DNA of 64,000 nt from Thermoleophilia bacterium (GTDB lineage: Bacteria > Actinomycetota > Thermoleophilia > Solirubrobacterales > 70-9), in the NCBI GenBank assembly GCA_016650125.1, contig JAENWT010000003.1, forward strand, positions 155,637 through 219,636. The letters are read 5' to 3'. Positions within the stretch are counted from its first letter, which is position 1, and each line of letters starts with the position of its first letter. A program made the position numbers and the translations under genes. The notes under the pieces are model-generated. The model was not told the DNA's origin. It searched no databases and saw only the letters and a list, made by a program, of their open reading frames with translations. Below, piece by piece: positions 43,135 to 52,108 of this stretch.

Positions 43135-43620
43135 GTGAGTGGAGAGAGCGGTAACACGCAGGTGATCGAGCGTTTCTACGGAGGGTTCGCCACCGGTGAC
43201 GGCGCGAGCATGGCCTCCTGCTGCCACGCGGACGTGCATTTTTACGACCCTGTCTTCCAGGACCTGAACGGTCCGGAAGTGATGAAGATGTGGCGCACTC
43301 TGCTGACCCGCTCCGACGACCTGCGCATCAAGCTGGGCGACCACCAGGCCAATGAAACCAACGGGACCGCTCACTGGACCGCCGATTACACCTTCGCCAC
43401 CACCGGCCGCCCGGTGACCAACGAGATCGACGCCACCTTCCGGTTCCAGGACGGGCTGATCATCGACCACGCCGACAGTTTCGACTTCTGGCGCTGGTCG
43501 CGCATGGCACTCGGCACCACGGGGCTTTTGCTCGGCTGGTCGCCGCTGGTCAAGTCGAAGGTGCGCAAGCAGTCGGCAGAGTTGCTCGCCACCGGCGGTA
43601 CCGGGGACACCGCTGGCTGA
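43135..43620 (+). CDS. NTF2-like (SnoaL-type) protein
   Basis: 161 residues from GTG 43135. 'VIERFYGGFATGDGASMASCCHADVHFYDPVFQDL' layout (helix, then H-x-D-V..F-x-D-P) and 'DATFRFQDGLIIDHADSFDFW' are the cone-shaped NTF2/SnoaL fold with the typical final 'FDFWRWSRMALG' of DUF-type bacterial members. Small-molecule binding or isomerase; substrate unknown. Confidence 0.78.
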   Translation: MSGESGNTQVIERFYGGFATGDGASMASCCHADVHFYDPVFQDLNGPEVMKMWRTLLTRSDDLRIKLGDHQANETNGTAHWTADYTFATTGRPVTNEIDATFRFQDGLIIDHADSFDFWRWSRMALGTTGLLLGWSPLVKSKVRKQSAELLATGGTGDTAG

Positions 43621-43630
43621 CCTGTCCGGC

Positions 43631-44152
43631 ATGGTCGGTCCGGTCGAGACCGCGACCGCCCGGCTCTTCTGCACCCGGCCGCCAAAGAGCTCGGGGTCGA
43701 ACTACGAACGCCTCTTCATGGATCCCACGGTCGAGCGCTGGCTGCGGCCGGCACCGCTCGAGCCTTTCGCGCCCGCGGATCTCGAACGGCTGCTGCGCCA
43801 CGATCGCAGCCACTGGCAGATCCACGGCTTCGGGCCGTGGGCGCTGGTCGACCGGGAGACCGGGGAGTTCGCCGGGCGGGCGGGCCTCGCCTGGACCCGG
43901 GTCGAGGGCCGGGAGGCGGTCGAGCTGCCCTGGGCGATCCTGCCGGAGTTCCAGCGCCAGGGGCTGGCGAGCGAGGCCGGCATCAGTGCGATCGAAGTCG
44001 CTCGGAAGATCGGACTGGCCAAGGTGGTTTCCCTCGCCCTGGTCGACAACGTCGCATCCCGCGGGGTGATGGAGAAGATCGGCCTCGAGTTCACGCGCGA
44101 GGTGGACCACGTCGGCCTGCCCCACGCGCTCTACGAACTCGAACTCGAGTAG
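43631..44152 (+). CDS. GNAT-family N-acetyltransferase (RimJ/RimL-like)
   Basis: 173 residues. 'TARLFCTRPP' start, 'DPTVERWLRP', then 'ELPWAILPEFQRQGLASEAG' with the acetyl-CoA pyrophosphate loop (Q-R-Q-G-L-A-S-E-A), and 'LVDNVASRGVMEKIGLEF'. Acetylates an N-terminal or small-molecule amine. Confidence 0.82.
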   Translation: MVGPVETATARLFCTRPPKSSGSNYERLFMDPTVERWLRPAPLEPFAPADLERLLRHDRSHWQIHGFGPWALVDRETGEFAGRAGLAWTRVEGREAVELPWAILPEFQRQGLASEAGISAIEVARKIGLAKVVSLALVDNVASRGVMEKIGLEFTREVDHVGLPHALYELELE

Positions 44153-44184
44153 GACGACCGCCCGGGCGGGCATAATCGGTCCCA

Positions 44185-44544
44185 ATGACCGTCCTGCTCG
44201 TATTCGTGGCCGGCGGGACCGGAGTCCTGGCCCGTTACGGCCTCTCTTCAATGGTCCACGGCGACGCGCTGCCCTGGATGACGGTCGGCATCAACGTGGT
44301 CGGCTCCTTCTTCCTCGGGGTGCTCCTGGTGGTCTCCGGAGACTGGCTTACTGACCAGACCCGGAACGCCCTCGGAGTCGGTTTCCTCGGCGGTTTTACG
44401 ACCTTCTCCACGTTCTCGGCTCAGGCCTTCGCCGATCTCGAAGGAGGGGAGCCCGGCCGCGCCTTCGTCTACATCGCGGTGTCGGTCCTCGCCGGCATCG
44501 GCGCGGCCGCCGCCGGCTACTACCTGGCCCGCGCCGCCACTTGA
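44185..44544 (+). CDS. crcB: CrcB/Fluc fluoride ion channel
   Basis: 119 residues, four spans. 'GGTGVLARYGL', 'GINVVGSFFLGVLL' with the pore Asn, and 'GFLGGFTTFSTFS' with the Phe-box residues are diagnostic. Exports fluoride. Actinobacteria often carry two adjacent crcB genes; only one is present, so it should work as a homodimer. No fluoride riboswitch was seen upstream. Confidence 0.93.
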   Translation: MTVLLVFVAGGTGVLARYGLSSMVHGDALPWMTVGINVVGSFFLGVLLVVSGDWLTDQTRNALGVGFLGGFTTFSTFSAQAFADLEGGEPGRAFVYIAVSVLAGIGAAAAGYYLARAAT

Positions 44545-44604
44545 CTCCAATGGAAAAACGTTTGCCACCGGTTTGATGGTCGGGTTCCCGGGTACCTCAA
44601 CCCC

Positions 44605-44757
44605 ATGCCACTACCACTATCGCTACTTCTCATAGTCATTGGAATCGTCCTTGTGGTCCTGAACATCATTCCGGTGGTCGGGGTCATCTGCATCCTGGTC
44701 GGCCTGGTCCTCCTGGTCTGGCCGTACGTTGCGGGGCGTGGAACCCCGAGAGTCTGA
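44605..44757 (+). CDS. Small hydrophobic membrane protein (50 aa)
   Basis: ATG 44605 to TGA 44755-44757. Two spans (about residues 3-20 and 22-42: 'LLIVIGIVLVVLNIIPVVG', 'ICILVGLVLLVWPYV') and a short basic end. Third-codon usage fits the genome. A strong hairpin 34 bp downstream ends the transcript. Function unknown. Confidence 0.6.
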   Translation: MPLPLSLLLIVIGIVLVVLNIIPVVGVICILVGLVLLVWPYVAGRGTPRV

Positions 44758-44790
44758 CCTGAGGGTCTGACGAAGGGAAGGAACTGATCT

Positions 44791-44825
44791 AACACCGGGT
44801 TCGTATTGATCGCGAACCCGGTGTT
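44791..44825. terminator. 13-bp hairpin terminator between convergent genes
   Basis: AACACCGGGTTCG pairs perfectly with CGAACCCGGTGTT around a 9-nt loop, between the small membrane protein and the YggS gene end. Confidence 0.8.
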
Positions 44826-44834
44826 AAGTCGTTC

Positions 44835-45575
44835 TTATCCGGCTGCCGGCCGGGCGCCGAAGATCGCGGTGCCGACCCGCACGATCGTCGAACCTTCTTC
44901 CACCGCGACCTCGAGGTCGCCGCTCATGCCCATCGAGAGCTCGTCCATCCCGACCCCGTCGAGGTTGAGTTCCCGCACCTGACCCTGCAGCTCCCTCAGG
45001 CGCGTCAGGCTGGGCCGGGCGAGTTCGAGGTCCTCGGTGAACAGGCCGATCGTCATCAGGCCGCGAACCTTCAATGCGTCGAGTTTGCCGACCTCCGCCG
45101 CGAACCCGGGCAAGTCCTCCGGCGCGACGCCCGACTTGCTCGCCTCACCTGAGGTGTTGGCCTGGAGCAGGACCTCCAGCTGCCGGCCTTCGGACTCGAG
45201 TTTCTTCTGCAGCTTCAAGGCCAATGACATCCGGTCGAGGGTCTGGATGCAGCTGACGTAGGGGATCAGGGCGTTGATCTTGTTCGACTGCAGGTGGCCG
45301 ATGAAGTGGCGCTCGTACTCGAGGTCCTCCAGGGCTTCGTACTTCGGCCGGACCTCCTGAACCCGATTCTCCGCCACCAGCGTCTCGCCGGCCTCGATCG
45401 CCACCCGGACCGCTCCCGCGGGCTGGGTTTTGGTCGCCAGCAGCAGCCGCACCGAATCCGGCGACCGCCCCGCCGCCTCGCAGGCTGCGGTGATCCGACC
45501 CTCAACCGCGGCGATGTTCGCCCGGATCAGGTCCGGGTCGAACCCGGGGTCTTCGCTCTGATCTTCGGCGGACAC
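44835..45575 (-). CDS. YggS/PROSC-family PLP-binding protein
   Basis: 246 residues. 'RLLLATKTQ' holds the PLP Lys, 'HFIGHLQSNK' and 'MGMSGDLEVAVEEGST' bind substrate/phosphate as in the alanine-racemase-fold YggS family. Role: PLP homeostasis rather than catalysis. It follows the GH15 gene by 7 bp on the same strand. Usual actinobacterial partners (sepF, ftsZ) are absent. Confidence 0.9.
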   Translation of the reverse strand: MSAEDQSEDPGFDPDLIRANIAAVEGRITAACEAAGRSPDSVRLLLATKTQPAGAVRVAIEAGETLVAENRVQEVRPKYEALEDLEYERHFIGHLQSNKINALIPYVSCIQTLDRMSLALKLQKKLESEGRQLEVLLQANTSGEASKSGVAPEDLPGFAAEVGKLDALKVRGLMTIGLFTEDLELARPSLTRLRELQGQVRELNLDGVGMDELSMGMSGDLEVAVEEGSTIVRVGTAIFGARPAAG

Positions 45576-45582
45576 CGGGAAG

Positions 45583-47520
45583 TCAGTCCCGCATTTCGGA
45601 GAAGACCGCGGTGCGCTGACCGGGGGTGCGATCAGACTGCTCGTCCTTGATCACGTGGGAGACCGCGTTGATCAGGGCGAGGTGGGTGAAGGCCTGGGGG
45701 AAGTTGCCGAGGTGGCGGTTGCTCGAGGCCTCGATCTCCTCGGCGAAGAGCTCGAGCGGCTCGGCGGCGGTGATCAGCCGCTCGCAGAGTCTCCGCGCCT
45801 CGTCAATCTCGCCGATCTCCGACAGGGCGGAGACCATCCAGAAGGAGCAGATCAGGAAGGTGCCCTCTTTGCCGTGCAGGCCGTCGTCGGTTTCATCCGT
45901 GATGTAGCGGAGGATCAATCCCTGGTCGTCGAGGCCCTCGCGCACCGCCAGCACGGTCGCCTTGATGCGCTCGTCGTCGGGCGGCAGGAAGCGGACCAGT
46001 GGCATCAGCAGCACCGAGGCGTCGAGCGCGTCGGTGTCGTAGTGCTGGCGGAAGACCCCGTCCCGCGCACCTTTTTCGATGATCTCTTCTTTGACGGAGG
46101 CGGCGATCCGGTCCCATTCTTCGGCCTGGTCCTTATTGCCGTACTGGTGCGCCATGCGTGCGGCCCGGTCGACCGCGACCCAGATCATCAGCTTCGAAGA
46201 AACATAATGCTGCGGCTCGCCGCGGGCTTCCCATATCCCCTGGTCGGGAGTCGGCCAGGCATCGATCGCGGCCTGGGCGAGCCGGCGGATCAGCTCCATG
46301 TCGGCTTCGGTTGCGTGGTCGGCCAGGGCGAGACGATGCACGTAGACCGCGTCCAGGAGCGCGCCCCAGACGTCGTGCTGGTGCTGGTCGAAGGCGCCGT
46401 TGCCGATCCGCACCGGCTTGGCGCCGTCGTATCCCGAGAGGTGGTCGAGCGTGCTCTAGGTGAGGTCGTGCTCCCCGCCGATCCCGTACATGATCTGGAG
46501 GTCGTCGTCCTCGGTTTCCTCGACCCGGTCGCGCACGAACTTCATGAAGGCCCGCGCTTCCAGATCGAATCCCAGTGAGTGGAGCGACCAGAGGGCGAAA
46601 GTCGAGTCGCGGATCCAGCTGTAGCGGTAGTCCCAGTTGCGCCCGCCGCCCGGAGTCTCGGGCAGGGAGGTTGTCGGCGCGGCGAGCATCGCGCCGGTCG
46701 GCTCGTAGATCAGCCCCTTGAGCACAAGCGCCGAACGCTGCAGGTAAGCCCGCCAGGGGTGGTCGGGGAAGCTGCCCTGGACCAGCCACTCGCGCCAGTA
46801 CTGCTGCGTGGTGTTGATCCGCTCGATCGATTCGGGCGCGCTCCTGGGGTGCGAGTCGATGCCTTCGCCCCACGACAGCGAACAGAAAGCCCTGTCCCCT
46901 TCCTTCAGGTGGATCGATCCCTCTGCCTTGCCCGACCCCAAGTCGAAGTCGAGGTCGGTGGCGAGGAACAACTTGGTCCCGCAGCGGTCGCCCTGGGCGG
47001 TCGCCTCGCCGAACTCGCCTGTCTGCCAGATCGCGGCGTCCTTCCCGTACTGGAACCGCGGGTTGCAGATCATTTCGATGTCGACTTCGCCTTCGATGCA
47101 TTCAGCGACCCGCACCAGTGAGAGGTCGGCTTCGTGGTTGATCCCCTCCGCTTCGTCGCCGTCACCGGAGTCACTCCATTCGGCGATCGTGAGCGAGTCG
47201 CGGATGATCACCCAGCCCTTTTCAGTGGACCAGGTTGTCTCCAGTACCAGTGTTCCCGGCTCATACCGCCGGCTGAGCGGAGCCATGATCCCTTTCGGCG
47301 CGAAGCGGAACTGGCCCGCGGAGCGGTCGAGGATCGCGCCGAAGACCGACGGCGAGTCGAATCGCGGCACGCAGAGCCACTCGACCGCACCATCGGGAGC
47401 GATGAGTGCGGACGTATGGCAATCCGACAGGAAGCCGTAGCTTCCGATCGACGGGAAAGGGGAACGTTTCAGGCGAGACCTTCCATGGAATGTCCAACCT
47501 ACCAGCGCCCAAGCGGTCAT
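45583..47520 (-). pseudogene. Glycoside hydrolase family 15 (glucoamylase/trehalase-like), interrupted by one in-frame TAG
   Basis: Two open pieces in the same frame are separated only by TAG at 46456-46458: the first ends 'GGEHDLT' and the second continues 'STLDHLSGYDGAKPVRIGNG'. The N-terminal piece has 'SIGSYGFLSDCHTSALI' and the barrel start 'NWDYRYSWIRDSTF' (catalytic base region); the C-terminal piece has 'GIWEARGEPQHY' (acid). Together about 645 residues, the usual length. Termination at TAG would lose the catalytic acid. A single GAG-to-TAG change explains it; readthrough or a base error are alternatives. ATG 47520 is 36 bp from the divergent ctaG-like gene. Confidence 0.85.
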
Positions 47521-47556
47521 TCCGGCGAGTTGGCTCCACCGCTACTCTGAAAGGCC

Positions 47557-48483
47557 GTGACTTCGCTTTTCACACAGGCCCTGGCCGAGCTTGGTCCCGC
47601 CGTCGTCGCGGGCCTCGAACTGATCCCGCTGACCGCCGCCGTGGTCTTCTACTGGCACCGGGCGATGACCCTCTCCTGGGCCGGACGACCGGTCCCGATG
47701 TGGCGCCAGATCTGTTTCGGCACCGGCCTCTTCCTCGCGTCCTTCGTGCTGTTCAGCCCCTGGGGTTACCTCGCCGAGGAGCTGGTGATCGCCCACATGA
47801 TCGAGCACCTGGTGATCGGGGACATCGCCTCGCTCTTCCTGGTCCTCGGGCTGACCCGCTCGATCCTCCAGCCGATCCTCGCAATCCCCTTCTTCAACCG
47901 GCTTCAGGTGCTGGCGAACCCGTTCATCGCCTTTCCGCTCTGGGCGATAAACCTGTTCTTCTGGCACATCCCGGTGATGTACGACGCGGCCTACGGCGGG
48001 GCGGTGCTCCACGGCCTCGAGCACGGTCTCTTCCTGAGCTTCGGCATGCTGATGTGGATGCCCGTCTTCGGGCCGTTGCCGACCCCGACGTGGTTCGGAT
48101 CGGGATGGAAGGTCGTCTATGTCGTCGTGGTGCGTTTCACGGCGGCGATCCTCGGCAACATCCTGATGTGGACCCAGGTCACGCTCTACAACAACTACGA
48201 CGCGGGCCACCTGAAATGGGGACTCTCGGCGGTTCAGGACCAGAGCACGGCGGGCGTGATCATGATGGTTGAAGGCACCTTCCTGATCCTCGGAGTGCTC
48301 GCCTACACGTTCTTCGAATCGGCGAAGCAGAGCATGAAGAAGCAGGAGCTGATGGACCTCGCCTATACGGAGGGTGCCACCCTCGACGAAGCCCGGGCCG
48401 AGCGCGCGGTCAAGGCCGGCCACGCCGACCTGCTGGAGAAACGCATCCGCGCCGGGGAACTAAGTGGCGATTCAGCCAGGTAA
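47557..48483 (+). CDS. ctaG: Cytochrome c oxidase assembly protein, caa3_CtaG family
   Basis: 308 residues from GTG 47557, seven spans. Conserved histidines in 'HMIEHLVIGD', 'WHIPVMYDAA' and 'HGLEHGLFLS' are typical of the CtaG caa3 family, likely copper handling for the CuB centre. The C-terminal 60 residues are charged and cytoplasmic. It overlaps the next gene by 20 bp. Confidence 0.88.
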   Translation: MTSLFTQALAELGPAVVAGLELIPLTAAVVFYWHRAMTLSWAGRPVPMWRQICFGTGLFLASFVLFSPWGYLAEELVIAHMIEHLVIGDIASLFLVLGLTRSILQPILAIPFFNRLQVLANPFIAFPLWAINLFFWHIPVMYDAAYGGAVLHGLEHGLFLSFGMLMWMPVFGPLPTPTWFGSGWKVVYVVVVRFTAAILGNILMWTQVTLYNNYDAGHLKWGLSAVQDQSTAGVIMMVEGTFLILGVLAYTFFESAKQSMKKQELMDLAYTEGATLDEARAERAVKAGHADLLEKRIRAGELSGDSAR

Positions 48484-49966
48484 GCGGTACCTCTATCTGC
48501 TGGTCTTCGCCGTCGGTGCCTGCACCATGGGGACCGAGATCGCCGGAGCCCGCCTGCTGGCGCCGTATTTCGGTGACTCGACCATCGTCTGGGCAAACAC
48601 GATCGGGGTGGTGCTCGTGGCGCTCTCGGTCGGCTATTGGCTCGGTGGCAAGCTGGCCGACCGCGACCCGCGGCTGAGCACGCTCTGCAAGGTGGTTCTC
48701 GGCGGCTCGCTGCTGATCGCGCTGATCCCGTTCCTGGCGCAGCCGTTCCTCGGGGCGTCGGTCGATGCCTTCGACACGATCTCGGTCGGAGCTTTCGCCG
48801 GGTCGTTGCTCGGAGTCCTGGTCCTGCTGGCGATCCCGGTGATGGTCATGGGCTCGGTCTCGCCCTGGGCGATCCGGATCGCGATGTCGGACGTCGAGCA
48901 TGCCGGCGAACTCGCGGGCCGCCTCTACGCGGTCTCGACCGCAGGCTCGCTGGTCGGCACGATGATTTCGGCCCTGGTGACGATCCCTCTGCTCGGCACG
49001 CAGCGCACCTTTCTCGTCTTCGCGCTGGTCGTCGCAGCGGTCGGCCTGGTCGGGCTCGGCTGGCGCTGGGCGCCGGTTCCGGCGATCGTCGCCGCGGCGT
49101 TGCTGATCCCGGTCGGCACGATCAAGGCATCGGACACGGGCGCAGTGCTCTTCGAAGCCGAGACCACCCAGCAGTACGCGCGGGTTGTCGAGAAGCCCGA
49201 CGGCGAGCGCAACCTCGAACTGAACGAAGGCCAGGCGATCCATTCGATCTACCGTCCCGGCACCTGGCTGGTCGGCGGTTACTGGGACGAGAACCTCGTG
49301 CTGCCTTTCGCCACCGATACGGGGCCGAAGCCGCCCGAGCGGGTGGCGATCCTCGGCTCCGCCGCTGGAACGGTTGCCCGCGCCTACGGCCACTTCTTCC
49401 CGGAGACGAAGGTGGACGCGGTGGAGATCGACGGCGAACTGACTGAACTCGGTCGGCGCTACTTCGACCTCGACAACCCGAACATGGAGGTTTTCACCGA
49501 GGACGCAAGGCCCTGGCTGCGGCAGGCCGATCCGGTCTACGACACGATCATGGTCGATGCATACCGCCAGCCGTACATCCCGTTCTACCTGGCGACGAAG
49601 GAGTTTTTCGAGCTGGTACGCGAGCGGCTCCGGCCCGGCGGCACGATCCTGATCAACGTCGGGCATCCCGAAGGAAACGACGACCTCGAAAAGGCGCTGA
49701 GCACGACCCTGGCCGAATCGTTCCCGTCGATCATGCGTGATCCGGTCGAAGACACGAGCACGATGCTGGTCGCCGGCGAGACGCCGGTCTCGGCCCGGAA
49801 CCTCCTTGCCGCCGCGCCCTCGATGCCGGCGCCGCTGCCGGGGCTGGCCACCGCGACCGCGTCCCGGCTCGAGCCCGCCCTGACCGGCGGCGACGTCTGG
49901 ACCGACGACAAGGCCCCGGTCGAGTGGCTGGTCGACCTCTCCCTGCTGGGATTCGCCAATGAGTAG
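48464..49966 (+). CDS. MFS-spermidine synthase fusion protein
   Basis: 500 residues from GTG 48464. The N-terminal 215 residues hold about seven spans ('TEIAGARLLAPYFGDS', 'GYWLGGKLADR'), as in fused-MFS/spermidine synthases; the C-terminal part has a Rossmann methyltransferase fold with 'VAILGSAAGTVARAY', 'VDAVEIDGELTELGRRYF' and 'DTIMVDAYRQPYIPFYL'. Gly-Gly-Gly of the nucleotide loop is 'GSAAGT'. Aminopropyl transfer or a methyltransferase-like role at the membrane; substrate uncertain. Confidence 0.85.
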   Translation: MAIQPGKRYLYLLVFAVGACTMGTEIAGARLLAPYFGDSTIVWANTIGVVLVALSVGYWLGGKLADRDPRLSTLCKVVLGGSLLIALIPFLAQPFLGASVDAFDTISVGAFAGSLLGVLVLLAIPVMVMGSVSPWAIRIAMSDVEHAGELAGRLYAVSTAGSLVGTMISALVTIPLLGTQRTFLVFALVVAAVGLVGLGWRWAPVPAIVAAALLIPVGTIKASDTGAVLFEAETTQQYARVVEKPDGERNLELNEGQAIHSIYRPGTWLVGGYWDENLVLPFATDTGPKPPERVAILGSAAGTVARAYGHFFPETKVDAVEIDGELTELGRRYFDLDNPNMEVFTEDARPWLRQADPVYDTIMVDAYRQPYIPFYLATKEFFELVRERLRPGGTILINVGHPEGNDDLEKALSTTLAESFPSIMRDPVEDTSTMLVAGETPVSARNLLAAAPSMPAPLPGLATATASRLEPALTGGDVWTDDKAPVEWLVDLSLLGFANE

Positions 49967-50078
49967 GGCCCCGTTCCGCGCCTGGCTGGTGACCGGCCCG
50001 GTCGGGCGGCTGGTCGGCTTCGTGCTTGAGTTCACCAAGGCACTCTGGTCCCTGTGGAGGGCCCGGCGCGGGGGATAG
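49959..50078 (+). CDS. Small basic protein (39 aa)
   Basis: ATG 49959 overlaps the previous stop by 8 bp; TAG 50076-50078. Sequence is 'MSRAPFRAWLVTGPVGRLVG' with an amphipathic centre and an Arg-rich end (WRARRGG). The overlap and GC3 suggest it is real. Possibly membrane-associated. Function unknown. Confidence 0.45.
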   Translation: MSRAPFRAWLVTGPVGRLVGFVLEFTKALWSLWRARRGG

Positions 50079-50112
50079 CCCGGGCTTGAGACTCGCTAGG
50101 GTCAGAGCCATC

Positions 50113-51462
50113 TTGAAGACGACCGTTGAAGAACTTGAGAATTCCCGTGTCCGCGTCGAAGCTGAGGTTTCAGCTGAAGACGTCGCAACCCAGACCCAGC
50201 GTGCCGCACGCGGCCTCGCCAAAGAGATGCGCCTGCCCGGCTTCCGCAAGGGCAAGGCCCCGCCGTCGCTGGTCATCCAGCGCCTCGGCTTCCCATCGGT
50301 GTTCGAAGAGGCCCTCCGCGCCGGGTTGCCCGAGTGGTACCAGGCCGCGGTCTTCGATTCGGGCGTGGTGCCGATCGGCGACCCTGATGTCGAGGTGACC
50401 GAGGCCCCGTCCGCCGAAGGAGAGCCGCTCGAGTTCAAGTTCGAAGTCGGCGTGCGTCCCGGCGCCCAGCTCGGCGATTACCTCGGCCTCGAGGTCGAGA
50501 AGCCCGGCAGCGAAGTCCCCGACGAGATCATCGAGCGCGAGCTCGACCGCCTGCGCGAGGGCATGGCCAGTCTCGACGCGGTCGAGAAGGAAGCGGCCGA
50601 GGGCGACCACGTGCTGGTCGACTTCGTAGGCAGTCTCGACGGCGTCGAATTCGAAGGCGGCACGGCGAACGATCACTTGATCGAGATCGGGTCGGGCCAG
50701 CTGATCGACGACTTCGAGGAGCAGATCATCGGCAACAAGGTCGGCGACGAGGTCGAAGTGACCGTGACTTTCCCCGAGGAGTACGGCGCGGCCGAACTGG
50801 CGGGGCAGGAAGCCGTGTTCGCGGTGACCGTCAAGGAAGTTCGCGAGAAGAAACTGCCGGAGCTCGATGACGACTTCGCCTCCGAGGCCTCCGAATTCGA
50901 CACGGTCGATGAACTGAAAGCTGACATCGCCGAGAAGCTGGCCGAGTCGGCCGAGGCGCGGATCGAGCAGGACTTCAGGGTGGCCGCTGTCGACGTCGCG
51001 GTCGATAACGCCATGATCAATCTTCCTGCCGACATCGTGGAGGCGCGGGGCCAGGAACGCTGGGACCGGGTCGAGCGCCAGATGCAGGGCCAGGGCATGA
51101 ACCCCGACACCTACCTCCAGATGCAGGGCAAGACGCGTGACGAAATAATCGAAGAGTCCCTGCCGGACGCCGAGCAGGAGATCAAGCGTGAATCGGTGCT
51201 GGTAGCGGTGGCCGACGCCGAGGACATCGAAGTGACCGACGCCGAGATGGAAGAAGAGCTCGAGCACATGGCCGGTCACGAGCGCACGACGGCGGCGAAA
51301 CTGCTTGAGCGGCTGAAGCGGGACGGACGGCACGAGATGGTCGCCGCCGACATCCGGGTGCGCAAGGCGATCGACGTGATCGCCGACGCTGCCAAGCCGG
51401 TCGAGATGTCCGCCGAGGACGCCAGGGAAAAGCTCTGGGACCACGCCGGTCACAACCACTGA
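50113..51462 (+). CDS. tig: Trigger factor (ribosome-associated chaperone/prolyl isomerase)
   Basis: 449 residues from TTG 50113. The ribosome-binding signature is 'LPGFRKGKAPPSLV' (G-F-R-x-G-K-x-P) near residue 42; a FKBP-type PPIase domain follows ('GDHVLVDFVGSLDGVEFEGG', 'GDEVEVTVTFPEEYGAAELAGQ' layout), then the helical C-terminal chaperone domain. It ends 'DHAGHNH'. Folds nascent chains at the ribosome exit. Upstream of clpP as in many bacteria. Confidence 0.95.
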   Translation: MKTTVEELENSRVRVEAEVSAEDVATQTQRAARGLAKEMRLPGFRKGKAPPSLVIQRLGFPSVFEEALRAGLPEWYQAAVFDSGVVPIGDPDVEVTEAPSAEGEPLEFKFEVGVRPGAQLGDYLGLEVEKPGSEVPDEIIERELDRLREGMASLDAVEKEAAEGDHVLVDFVGSLDGVEFEGGTANDHLIEIGSGQLIDDFEEQIIGNKVGDEVEVTVTFPEEYGAAELAGQEAVFAVTVKEVREKKLPELDDDFASEASEFDTVDELKADIAEKLAESAEARIEQDFRVAAVDVAVDNAMINLPADIVEARGQERWDRVERQMQGQGMNPDTYLQMQGKTRDEIIEESLPDAEQEIKRESVLVAVADAEDIEVTDAEMEEELEHMAGHERTTAAKLLERLKRDGRHEMVAADIRVRKAIDVIADAAKPVEMSAEDAREKLWDHAGHNH

Positions 51463-51510
51463 GCCGGGGACACGTGCGGCCCGCCGAGTCCGATCTATAA
51501 GCTCTCCGCA

Positions 51511-52095
51511 ATGAGTCCACTTGTCCCCATGGTTGTTGAACAGACGTCGCGTGGCGAGCGTTCGTTCGACATATATTCCCGGCTCCTCAACGAGCGAATC
51601 ATCTTCCTTGGCACTGGCGTCAGCGAGGACATTGCCAACCTGATCGTGGCGCAGCTGCTGCACCTCGAGTCGGAGGACCCGGAGAAGGACATCAGCCTTT
51701 ACGTCAACTCTCCCGGCGGTTCCGTCTATGCCGGTCTGGCGATCTACGACACGATGCAATTCATCAAGCCCGATGTCCAGACGATCTGCGTCGGCATCGC
51801 GATGAGCATGGGAGCACTCCTCCTGGCAGGTGGCGCCCAGGGTAAGCGCATGTCGCTCCCCAACTCGAAGATCCTGATCCATCAGGTCTCCTCCGGTTTC
51901 TCCGGACAGGCGACGGACATCGAGATTCACGCGAACGAGATCATCGACACTCGCAGCCGTCTCGACAAGATTCTCGCCAAGCACACCGGTCAGACTCTCG
52001 AGAAGATCACGCACGACACCGAGCGCGACTACTTCATGAGCTCCGACGAGGCCAAGGACTACGGCATAGTCGATCGCGTCATCGAGCATCACTGA
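51511..52095 (+). CDS. clpP: ATP-dependent Clp protease proteolytic subunit
   Basis: 194 residues. Catalytic Ser99 in 'GIAMSMGA', His124 in 'ILIHQ' and Asp169 in 'THDTERD'. The oligomer handle '[15 protein letters not shown]' is intact. Forms the tetradecameric barrel with ClpX (encoded 5 kb downstream). Only one clpP copy is seen; actinobacteria often have two. Confidence 0.97.
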   Translation: MSPLVPMVVEQTSRGERSFDIYSRLLNERIIFLGTGVSEDIANLIVAQLLHLESEDPEKDISLYVNSPGGSVYAGLAIYDTMQFIKPDVQTICVGIAMSMGALLLAGGAQGKRMSLPNSKILIHQVSSGFSGQATDIEIHANEIIDTRSRLDKILAKHTGQTLEKITHDTERDYFMSSDEAKDYGIVDRVIEHH

Positions 52096-52108
52096 GCGGG
52101 TCGACAAA

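Noticed and set aside
44153..44184. Fluoride riboswitch upstream of crcB
   Set aside because: The gap is only about 30 bp and lacks the conserved aptamer elements.
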